NCBI GenBank assembly: GCA_028684405.1
Contig: JAQUGA010000157.1
Span: 1 to 6,019, forward strand
Direction: 5' to 3'
Length of the DNA stretch: 6,019 nt
Source: Bacteroidales bacterium
Lineage (GTDB): Bacteria > Bacteroidota > Bacteroidia > Bacteroidales > WCHB1-69
The translations under genes and the position numbers were made by a program. Within the stretch, counting starts at the first letter, position 1. Each line of letters starts with the position of its first letter. The notes under the pieces were generated by a model. The model was not told the origin of the DNA, searched no databases, and saw only the letters and a program-made list of their open reading frames with translations. Below are positions 1 through 5,967 of this stretch, one piece after another.

Positions 1-22
1 TATAAAAAAACGATAGCCCTAA

Positions 23-1246
23 TCAGATGAAAAGGAGTGTGCTCCCAATTGCAAAAGCGTATAACCCTGCTGTTTCGGGATAATTATCTTTCATAAATGC
101 TACAATTTGAGGTCCAATGATTCCTCCAACGCCCCAAGCTGTAAGTACGACACCATATAAGGTTGACATAAGTTTAGTCCCATAACTATCGTTGATGAGC
201 GAAGGAATAACTCCAAAACCACCACCGTAGCACAAGAGAACGATACAGACAAATACAAAAAACCAAACAGGATGGGCAACAAAAACAAGTGCTATAAAAA
301 TAAATGCTTGCAGTGCCAATAAAATTCTGAACGTTGAGATCCGTCCAATTTTATCCGAAATTGTTCCCCAAAAAAAACGTCCCAATCCGTTAAAAACGGA
401 GCTAACGGCAATAAGAGTTGCTCCAGTTGTATTTAGACGGCTTATTACTTCTGCATCGCTAAAATCCGTCATTGAAGGCATGCGCAATTTCAATATGTCC
501 TGAAGAAGGGGAGACTGGAAGGAGATAAAAATCATTCCGGCCACTACGTTTATCATAAATATAAACCAAATAATGATAAATGACTTTGAAAAAATAAATT
601 TAAATGGAGATATGTTTTCCGATACAAGAGGCTGATCGACTTTCGCTTCTTCTTCCTTTTCAGGGGGAAGTTTCATAAACGAGGCACAAAAAGGTAGCAC
701 CACAATTAGGGTAAGGCCAATGTATAAGAAAGTCTTGCTTAGGCTATCATTGCTCAAATGCAAAAATAGTGGTGCTAGAAATTTCGACATCACCAATGCA
801 CCCAAACCAAAGCCCATAACGACCATTCCTGTCGCTAATCCTTGGTTTTTTGTAAACCATTTTGATACCGTAGCAACCGGTGTAACGTATACCAATCCTA
901 AACCTGTTCCGCCCAAAATTCCAAAAGCGAGGTACAATAGCCACAAAATATTTGCCGAAAGGGCATAGCCCGAAATGATGTATCCCAAAGCATAAAAGAG
1001 ACTTCCAATAATGGCTAATTTTCGAGGCCCGTATTTGTCAATTTTAGTTCCTCCCCATGCTGCACTTACACCCAACATAAAAATAGAAAGACTAAAAGCC
1101 CATGCTACTTCCGTATTTGACCAGCCTGATAATTTTGTGATTGGAATCTGAAAATAACTCCACGCATAAACTGTCCCTAAACCCAAGTGAGTTAGCGTAC
1201 CCATAATGGCTATAAACCATTTCTGATCAATCTTTTTTATCTTCAT
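23..1246 (-). CDS. MFS transporter, oxalate/formate antiporter (OFA) family; last helix shortened
   Basis: This is an inner-membrane secondary transporter of 407 residues, probably for a small carboxylate; the substrate cannot be read from sequence. Visible are about 12 hydrophobic segments with a charged central loop at about 191-220. The OFA-style first helix carries YAWSYF (27-32). MFS motif A is GGTKIDKYGPRK at 65-76 with an echo, GTISDKIGR, at 294-302. The family-typical run YGGGFGVIPSL (340-350) and TAWGVGGIIGP (369-379) is present. The oxalate transporter OxlT uses a lysine in helix 11; the matching stretch here (about 361-382) has none, so oxalate itself is doubtful. I chose the ATG at 1246 because the protein then starts MKIKKIDQKW, as is usual in the family. 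The 26-residue upstream extension to 1324 overlaps a strong promoter. The TGA at 23-25 leaves helix 12 only about 14-17 residues long. Family assignment is firm; the 3' end may be a nonsense truncation. Confidence 0.88.
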   Translation of the reverse strand: MKIKKIDQKWFIAIMGTLTHLGLGTVYAWSYFQIPITKLSGWSNTEVAWAFSLSIFMLGVSAAWGGTKIDKYGPRKLAIIGSLFYALGYIISGYALSANILWLLYLAFGILGGTGLGLVYVTPVATVSKWFTKNQGLATGMVVMGFGLGALVMSKFLAPLFLHLSNDSLSKTFLYIGLTLIVVLPFCASFMKLPPEKEEEAKVDQPLVSENISPFKFIFSKSFIIIWFIFMINVVAGMIFISFQSPLLQDILKLRMPSMTDFSDAEVISRLNTTGATLIAVSSVFNGLGRFFWGTISDKIGRISTFRILLALQAFIFIALVFVAHPVWFFVFVCIVLLCYGGGFGVIPSLINDSYGTKLMSTLYGVVLTAWGVGGIIGPQIVAFMKDNYPETAGLYAFAIGSTLLFI

Positions 1247-1294
1247 ATCTTTATCGTTTGCAATACATCTAAAATTATCAATAATTTCTTGAGA

Positions 1295-1324
1295 CAAATA
1301 TATACAAAAAATGAAGCAACTCAA
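1295..1324 (-). promoter_or_regulatory. Bacteroidota-type promoter for the MFS gene
   Basis: Reading the minus strand, TTG lies at 1324-1322. After 19 nt, TATATTTG follows at 1302-1295. This is a full match to the Bacteroidota primary sigma consensus (TTG at -33, TAnnTTTG at -7). Transcription would begin near 1288, giving a leader of roughly 40 nt before the ATG at 1246. The site lies inside the longer possible reading frame, which argues against the upstream start at 1324. The -33 element falls in the first unit of the adjoining heptamer array. Confidence 0.62.
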
Positions 1325-1370
1325 TATTCAATTAACAATTATGAATTAAGAATTAAAGATTGTGAATTAT
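1322..1370. repeat. Heptanucleotide tandem array, consensus (C/G)AATTA(A/T)
   Basis: Seven consecutive 7-nt units start at 1322, 1329, 1336, 1343, 1350, 1357 and 1364. Five fit (C/G)AATTA(A/T) exactly: two CAATTAW and three GAATTAW. The unit at 1322 has one transposed pair of bases, and the unit at 1357 (AGATTGT) is divergent. The array fills the spacer between the divergent MFS and tolC-like genes and touches the MFS -33 element. It contains no open frame of note. AT-richness alone does not explain the strict period of seven. Confidence 0.7.
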
Positions 1371-1386
1371 CGCAGTCACTCCGACA

Positions 1387-1396
1387 TTTCATGAAA
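1387..1396. promoter_or_regulatory. Perfect 10-bp palindrome TTTCATGAAA
   Basis: TTTCATGAAA is its own reverse complement. It lies 17 nt beyond the heptamer array and about 110 nt upstream of the TolC-type gene, in the divergent spacer. A dimeric regulator could bind here, but no regulator gene is in the window and a 10-bp palindrome can occur by chance in AT-rich DNA. Treat as a candidate operator only. Confidence 0.2.
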
Positions 1397-1456
1397 AACT
1401 AATTACATCCCGAAAAACCTCTTTTTAGTCGAAATAAAGAAAACTTATGAAAGAAA

Positions 1457-1489
1457 TTGCAGAGTGCATCAAATTGTTGATTAAATTTA
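1457..1489 (+). promoter_or_regulatory. Possible weak promoter for the tolC-adaptor-tsaB-usp operon
   Basis: TTG at 1457-1459 is followed after 22 nt by TAAATTTA at 1482-1489. This matches TAnnTTTG at five of six fixed positions, with the final G replaced by A. Transcription would start near 1496, leaving a very short leader before the ATG at 1508. No exact -7 box is present on the plus strand between 1325 and 1507. The call is therefore tentative; an upstream or regulator-dependent promoter is possible. Confidence 0.3.
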
Positions 1490-1507
1490 CAGATTAATTT
1501 ATGCTTT

Positions 1508-2953
1508 ATGAATTGGATTAAAAAAACATTAATTACAGCTGTCCTTCTGTTTATCTCATTGTTAATGAGTCTTTTTGCTCAGGAAGTTAGGCAGTGGTCT
1601 TTGGAAGACTGCATTGATTATGCTTTACAAAACAATATACAAATTAAACAACAACTTTTAAATGAGGAGCTGAGCCGACAAGATGCTTTGCTTAGCAAAG
1701 GTGCCTTTTTGCCCAATTTAAATGGTTTTGCATCCCATTCGTATAACTACGGCCGAACGGTCGATCGTTTTACCAACCAATTTGCTGAATCACAAGTACA
1801 AAGCAACAATTTTTATGTCTCTTCTCAAGCTACCCTTTTTAGTGGTTTCAGAATTTATAACAGTTTTCGTCAAACGCAACTCAATCTACAGGCAAGTGGT
1901 TATGAAACAGAACGCTATAAAAACGACATTGCTTTAGGAGTAGCCACTGCTTATTTAAATGTTCTGTTTGCAAAATCATTGTTTGACAATGCAAAATTAC
2001 AAATTGACGCTACTGAAATTCAGCTTAATAGAACCCGAAAACTGACGGAAGCAGGCGTGTTGTCAGAAATCAATGCCTTGAATATGGAAGCTCAATTTGC
2101 TGCCGAAGAATTAACTCTGATTAACGCAGAAAATCAGTTGAGTATGGCTTATTTAAGCTTAGTTCAAATGCTCGATTTAAAAGAAGTGGGTTCTTTTTCG
2201 GTAATAGAGCCCAATATTCAGATTGATGGAATTCAGGAACTTCTGTTGACACCTTTCCAAATTTACGAAATTTCAATCAAGAAAATGCCCGAAATTCAAG
2301 CAGGTATATACCGATTGAAAGCAGCTCAAAAAGGACTTCTTGTGGCCCGAAGTGCTTATAGCCCTCAATTGACAATTCAAGGTTCGATTGGAACAGGATT
2401 TTCGGGAGCCAGTAAGGAAATTAAAAGTTTTGCGCTTCGCGGACTCGATACCATTGGATTTGTTCCGGCAACCAATGATGTAGTGGTGGCACCCGGTTTT
2501 TCGTATAATTATGCCACAAAATCTTTTGAAGATCAGATTAATGACAATTTAAATCAAACCATTGGTTTTAATCTTTCTATTCCCCTTTTTAATGGATTTC
2601 AGGTTCGGAGTTCCGTAAATCGAGCCAAAATTGGCCTCAAAATGGCAGAATATAACAATCAGTTGATTGAAAATCAATTATTTAAAAGCATCCAGCAAGC
2701 ACATGCAGATGCTTTAGCAGCTTTGAAAAGATATCATTCGGCAAACAAAGCCATGCGGGCTTATAAATTGGCGTATGAGCAAATAGAAGTGCGGTATAAT
2801 ATTGGAAGTTCTAGTTTTTTTGAATTTTCAGATGCTAAAGCAAAATATAATAAAGCCAGTAATGACTTAATTCAAGCAAAATACGATTATATTTTCAAAT
2901 CAAAAATTATCGATTTTTATATGGGAAAACCATTGCAAATTGAACGTCAATAA
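1508..2953 (+). CDS. TolC-type outer membrane factor (OEP family)
   Basis: This 481-residue exported protein would form the trimeric outer membrane barrel and periplasmic tunnel of a tripartite export system. The N-terminus is a signal peptide: MNWIKK, then a hydrophobic core to about residue 23, with likely cleavage around FAQ-EV (23-27). The mature protein starts with WSLEDCIDYALQNN (30-43), the usual opening of Bacteroidota OEP proteins. Two OEP repeats are visible, about 30-222 and 250-470. They share matching strand/turn motifs, LFSGFRIYNSF (110-120) and LFNGFQVRSSV (360-370), the mark of the internal duplication in TolC. Long alanine- and glutamine-rich helices (about 120-222 and 370-468) fit the coiled-coil tunnel. 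The end, FYMGKPLQI, is typical, and the length fits the family. It is the first gene of a tight four-gene run; the adaptor gene starts 3 nt after its stop. What it exports is unknown. Confidence 0.93.
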   Translation: MNWIKKTLITAVLLFISLLMSLFAQEVRQWSLEDCIDYALQNNIQIKQQLLNEELSRQDALLSKGAFLPNLNGFASHSYNYGRTVDRFTNQFAESQVQSNNFYVSSQATLFSGFRIYNSFRQTQLNLQASGYETERYKNDIALGVATAYLNVLFAKSLFDNAKLQIDATEIQLNRTRKLTEAGVLSEINALNMEAQFAAEELTLINAENQLSMAYLSLVQMLDLKEVGSFSVIEPNIQIDGIQELLLTPFQIYEISIKKMPEIQAGIYRLKAAQKGLLVARSAYSPQLTIQGSIGTGFSGASKEIKSFALRGLDTIGFVPATNDVVVAPGFSYNYATKSFEDQINDNLNQTIGFNLSIPLFNGFQVRSSVNRAKIGLKMAEYNNQLIENQLFKSIQQAHADALAALKRYHSANKAMRAYKLAYEQIEVRYNIGSSSFFEFSDAKAKYNKASNDLIQAKYDYIFKSKIIDFYMGKPLQIERQ

Positions 2954-2956
2954 ATT

Positions 2957-4303
2957 ATGAGAAGAATGAAAAATAAGAAATTAAAATACATAATTATCGC
3001 TGCAATAACCGCCATTATTATTCTTTTGGTCATACTTAAGAAAGCAGGATATATTGGGGGCGAAAAAGCAATTCCGGTTACGGTTGAAGAGGTGAGCGTT
3101 AGAGATATTACAGAGACAGTGACCGCCAATGGGAAAATCAAACCCGAAGTTGAGGTTATTATCAATCCAGATGCATCTGGTGAAATTGTGGATATTTTAG
3201 TCAAAGAAGGGGAGGATGTGAAAAAAGGACAACTTTTAGCAAAAATTAATCCCGAACTTTATGTTTCGAATTACGAACGAATGGTTGCTAATTTAAATAC
3301 TCAAAAGGCTACTCTTGCCAATTCCAAAGCCAGATTGGCACAGGTAGAAGCGCAGTTTTTGACCGCTGATATCAACTTTAAACGGAATAAAAAACTTTGG
3401 GATCAAAAAATTATTTCCGATTCGGAATGGGAAAATATAGAAACTCAGTTTAAGGTTTCAAAAGCGGAAGTAGATGCTGCCAAACAGAGTGCAATTGCAT
3501 CTGAATATGCGATCAAAAGTGCCGAGGCAACCTTGAAAGAAGCGGCCGACAATCTCAACAGAACCTCTGTTTTTGCACCCATCGACGGAACGGTTTCTTC
3601 CCTAACCAAAGAAAAAGGAGAACGGGTTGCCGGTGCATCACAATTCTCTGCAGGTACTGAGTTAATGCGCATTGCAAATCTAAACCTGATGGAAGTTCGA
3701 GTGAATATTAATGAAAATGACATTGTCAAAATAAAACTCAACGACACGGCTATCGTAGAGGTGGATGCATATCATAATCAAACATTTAAAGGAATCGTTA
3801 CATCCATTGCCAATTCAGCAGTGGTAGGAGCTACGGGAACTTTAAGTGCCGATCAAGTAACAAATTTTGAAGTTAAAATTAGAATTTTGCCTGAATCCTA
3901 CGCTTTTTTAATCAATCCCGACAAGCCCAACATTTCCCCTTTCCGACCCGGCATGTCAGCAACGGTTGATATTATTACCAAATCGACAAAAGACGTTGTT
4001 AGCGTGCCCATTCAAGCGGTAACTATGCGAGAAGAGAATGTTGATTCCAAAGAAAAAGAGAAACAAAATAAAGATTTTCAAAAAAAATCGACCCATGAAT
4101 ATGTTTTTGTCTACGATGACGGAATTGCCCGAATGAGAAAAGTCAAAACCGAAGTTCAGGACAATATGTATATTCAGATTTCAGAAGGTTTAAAAGCTGG
4201 AGAGGAAGTGATTAGCGGACCTTTCAGCGTTGTGGCAAAAGACCTGAAAGATGAAATGAAAGTGAAAAAAGTGGATATTCAATCGCTCTACCAAACAAAA
4301 TAA
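2957..4303 (+). CDS. MacA/HlyD-type periplasmic adaptor (membrane fusion protein)
   Basis: This 448-residue adaptor would link an inner-membrane pump to the TolC-type protein encoded just upstream. An N-terminal membrane anchor (about 11-27) follows a basic MRRMKNKKLK; there is no lipobox. The first lipoyl half is at about 63-98 (NPDASGEIVDILVKEGEDV). An alpha-hairpin coiled coil spans about 100-200. The second lipoyl half is at about 202-240 (FAPIDGTVSSL). A beta-barrel follows at about 241-345 with PFRPGMSATVDI (328-339), then a membrane-proximal domain to the end (GLKAGEEVISGPF, 411-423). A charged Lys/Glu-rich insertion at about 359-380 interrupts the last domain. The domain order resembles adaptors of MacB-type ABC exporters, but no such pump gene follows; tsaB starts 2 nt after the stop. 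ATG at 2957 is used; the ATG at 2966 is equally possible and changes only three residues. Confidence 0.92.
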   Translation: MRRMKNKKLKYIIIAAITAIIILLVILKKAGYIGGEKAIPVTVEEVSVRDITETVTANGKIKPEVEVIINPDASGEIVDILVKEGEDVKKGQLLAKINPELYVSNYERMVANLNTQKATLANSKARLAQVEAQFLTADINFKRNKKLWDQKIISDSEWENIETQFKVSKAEVDAAKQSAIASEYAIKSAEATLKEAADNLNRTSVFAPIDGTVSSLTKEKGERVAGASQFSAGTELMRIANLNLMEVRVNINENDIVKIKLNDTAIVEVDAYHNQTFKGIVTSIANSAVVGATGTLSADQVTNFEVKIRILPESYAFLINPDKPNISPFRPGMSATVDIITKSTKDVVSVPIQAVTMREENVDSKEKEKQNKDFQKKSTHEYVFVYDDGIARMRKVKTEVQDNMYIQISEGLKAGEEVISGPFSVVAKDLKDEMKVKKVDIQSLYQTK

Positions 4304-4305
4304 TA

Positions 4306-5001
4306 ATGGCCCTGATTTTATCTATTGAAACAACAACCGAAATTTGTTCCATCGCAATTTCTAAAGATGGAAAATGCATTCATTCTATTATCGACGGCGA
4401 TAAAAATTCTCACAGTCAAAAATTAATACTCTATATCGAAGAGGCTTTTCAGATGTTAGATCTTAAAAAGGAAACTCTGGATGCTGTTGCCGTGAGTAAC
4501 GGACCTGGTTCGTATACCGGACTTCGTATTGGCATGTCTACGGCAAAAGCGATTTGTTATGCTTTGGATAAGCCTTTAATTAGTTTGTCGACATTGCATG
4601 CTTTGGCTCATGGATATTCTGAAAAAACGGACATTCCCGAAAAAGAATATTTCATAATTCCTATGATTGATGCCCGGAGAATGGAAGTTTTTACCTGCAT
4701 TATTAATCAGAATATGGAAGAAATAGAACCCATTTCGGCAAAGATTCTCGACGAAAATAGTTTTTCTAAAGAGTTGAATAAGCCATGTTTCTTTATTGGG
4801 AATGGAGCTGAAAAATGTAATGATCTTTTTGGGAACCATCCAAATGCTCATTTTCCAGATGTCTTAGCATCGGCAGAACATCTGATTTCCATGGCGGAAA
4901 TCGCTTTCAAAAACAATGATTTTGTGGACATCGCATATTGCGAACCCTTTTATTTAAAAGAATATATAGCAGGAAAACCAAATGTTAAAGGACTTAGATA
5001 A
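4306..5001 (+). CDS. tsaB: tRNA threonylcarbamoyladenosine (t6A) biosynthesis protein TsaB
   Basis: TsaB is the non-catalytic partner of TsaD. With TsaE they transfer the threonylcarbamoyl group, made by TsaC/TsaC2, to A37 of ANN-decoding tRNAs in the cytoplasm. The 231-residue protein has the expected length and ASKHA-type fold signatures. It opens with ILSIETTTEICSIAI (4-18), has SHSQKL (35-40), the hallmark SNGPGSYTGLRIGMSTAKA (64-82), SLSTLHALA (93-101), and PMIDARRMEVFT (119-130). It ends with EPFYLKEYIAG (213-223), as in Bacteroidota homologues. The ATG at 4306, 2 nt after the adaptor stop, gives the normal N-terminus. Its last 20 nt overlap the start of the universal stress gene in another frame. 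A tRNA-modification gene sitting directly behind an export pair suggests shared transcription, not shared function. Confidence 0.96.
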   Translation: MALILSIETTTEICSIAISKDGKCIHSIIDGDKNSHSQKLILYIEEAFQMLDLKKETLDAVAVSNGPGSYTGLRIGMSTAKAICYALDKPLISLSTLHALAHGYSEKTDIPEKEYFIIPMIDARRMEVFTCIINQNMEEIEPISAKILDENSFSKELNKPCFFIGNGAEKCNDLFGNHPNAHFPDVLASAEHLISMAEIAFKNNDFVDIAYCEPFYLKEYIAGKPNVKGLR

Positions 5002-5815
5002 TCAGCAAACAGAAAAAAAACCACTTCGAATTGTGGCTTTGGTCGACAATACGCCTTTTGGTATGACAGCCGCAGAGCATGGTCTAAAGTTTGCCGAAAT
5101 TTTTAAATCCGAATTGGTTTTAGTAGCCTGTCATGCTCAAGTAAATGCAGAAAAAGTTGCCCAATCACTGCGATTGAAAAATGAAAATATTCCGATTATT
5201 ATTCAGAAAGTGGAAAAGCTAAACCATAAAAATTTTCATGCTACTTTGGAAGAATTGAATGCCATTTTGATGGTTTTATCTGTTTCTAAAAACAGAGGAT
5301 TAAGTTACTTTAGTGCAAAATCAGCATTGAAAATTATCTCAAAATTACGAATTCCAAGTGTTGTTTGTGGCACTAAACCGCCTGAAGAGAATGCGTACAA
5401 AGATGTTATGCTACCGCTAAATATCCATCGACAAGCCAAAGAAAAATCTTTGTGGGCGGGATATTTTAGTCGGTTTTACAATGCAACAGTTCATGTTTTA
5501 TACACTGTTTATAAAGATGAGTATTTAAAGAATAGACTGTATGAAAATGCAAAATTCACCGAAAAATTATATGAAAACCTTGAAGTGAATTACAAAAACC
5601 ACGTCATTGAAAAAGTAAAACAGGAGATTGATGAATTTGCGGTGGATTATGCCAAACAAATTGGTGCCAGCTTGATTTTGGTCATGACAACACGCTATTA
5701 TTCCATTTTTGATTACATTTTTGGTCCCATCGAATTGAAAATCATGACCAACGAACATGAAATCCCCATTATGTTGATTAATCAGAGGGATGATTTGTAC
5801 GTATTATGTACGTAA
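4982..5815 (+). CDS. Tandem-domain universal stress protein (UspA family), probably not ATP-binding
   Basis: This 277-residue cytoplasmic protein has two Usp-like domains. The first is at about 14-132 (LRIVALVDNTPFGMTAAEHGL, ending IPSVVCG). The second is at about 139-268 (YKDVMLPLN, with SLILVMTTR and FGPIELKIMTNEHEIPIMLIN). ATP-binding Usp proteins carry G-x2-G-x9-G-S/T near the end of the domain. Here the corresponding stretch reads MTTRYYSIFDYIFGP, so the first two glycines are missing and proline replaces Ser/Thr. The first domain lacks the motif too. The product is therefore probably a signalling or scaffold-type Usp. The C-terminus RDDLYVLCT resembles Bacteroidota Usp proteins, so the gene is complete and not cut by the IS downstream. 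The ATG at 4982 lies inside the tsaB end, overlapping by 20 nt. The next Met, at residue 28, is inside the conserved core, so the overlapping start is preferred; an AGGA about 9 nt upstream may help initiation. Confidence 0.85.
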   Translation: MLKDLDNQQTEKKPLRIVALVDNTPFGMTAAEHGLKFAEIFKSELVLVACHAQVNAEKVAQSLRLKNENIPIIIQKVEKLNHKNFHATLEELNAILMVLSVSKNRGLSYFSAKSALKIISKLRIPSVVCGTKPPEENAYKDVMLPLNIHRQAKEKSLWAGYFSRFYNATVHVLYTVYKDEYLKNRLYENAKFTEKLYENLEVNYKNHVIEKVKQEIDEFAVDYAKQIGASLILVMTTRYYSIFDYIFGPIELKIMTNEHEIPIMLINQRDDLYVLCT

Positions 5816-5821
5816 ATTTTT
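5798..5821 (+). terminator. Probable weak intrinsic terminator at the usp stop
   Basis: TACGTA at 5798-5803 pairs with TACGTA at 5809-5814 around a 5-nt loop, and five Ts follow at 5817-5821. The stem overlaps the last codons and the TAA at 5813-5815. Six pairs with only two G-C pairs make it weak, but its place at the end of a four-gene run fits transcription termination. Confidence 0.42.
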
Positions 5822-5843
5822 GTTATTTGTTCAGCGAATTTCT

Positions 5844-5885
5844 TAATCACCGATTACTGATTGCCGTTCATCGATTACCGATTAC
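5844..5885. repeat. Heptanucleotide tandem array, consensus CGATTAC
   Basis: Six consecutive 7-nt units start at 5844, 5851, 5858, 5865, 5872 and 5879. Three (5851, 5872, 5879) are exactly CGATTAC. The unit at 5858 is TGATTGC, that at 5844 is TAATCAC, and that at 5865 is the most divergent. The array lies between the operon terminator and the IS end. Its unit shares N-R-ATTA-N and the 7-nt period with the array at 1322-1370. Confidence 0.68.
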
Positions 5886-5937
5886 ACTTTCCTTGATACT
5901 GTCCAAAAAAGTGTGTAAAGCTCAAAAAATTACGATT

Positions 5938-5950
5938 TTTGTAGTACAAA
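5938..5950. promoter_or_regulatory. Palindrome TTTGTA-G-TACAAA upstream of the transposase start
   Basis: Perfect 6-bp arms surround a single G, ending 17 nt before the transposase ATG. It lies inside the IS, between terminal repeat and coding start, so it could be an operator or transcript hairpin. There is no direct evidence for either. Confidence 0.22.
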
Positions 5951-5967
5951 CAATAAAAATTGAAATT

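Noticed and set aside
23..25. TGA recoded as glycine or tryptophan, as in some bacterial lineages.
   Set aside because: The content is Bacteroidota-like, where TGA is a stop; Trp uses TGG and Gly uses GGN throughout, and no other in-frame TGA is seen.
720..968. Open frames opposite or inside the MFS gene.
   Set aside because: They are shadows of the well-supported transporter; the translations show no family signature.
1247..1324. A 26-residue N-terminal extension of the MFS protein (start at 1324).
   Set aside because: It contains a full-consensus promoter and is not like MFS N-termini; the ATG at 1246 gives a normal start.
1402..1431. A-run and T-run (about AAAAACCTCTTTTT) in the spacer as a terminator.
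   Set aside because: The stem is five A-T pairs only and no gene ends there on either strand.
1447..1497. A 16-codon open frame (MKEIAECIKLLIKFTD) just upstream of the TolC-type gene, as a leader peptide.
   Set aside because: Too short to support, overlaps the candidate promoter, and no attenuator hairpin follows it.
3445..3747. A 100-codon minus-strand frame inside the adaptor gene.
   Set aside because: It mirrors the conserved adaptor coding sequence and resembles no protein I know.
1508..5815. A new defence or secondary-metabolite system.
   Set aside because: All four genes belong to recognised families (outer membrane factor, adaptor, TsaB, Usp) with no nuclease, toxin or biosynthetic enzyme among them.
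5923..5941. CAAAAA/TTTTTG hairpin inside the IS as a terminator.
   Set aside because: Only one G-C pair and no following T-tract; likely chance in AT-rich DNA.
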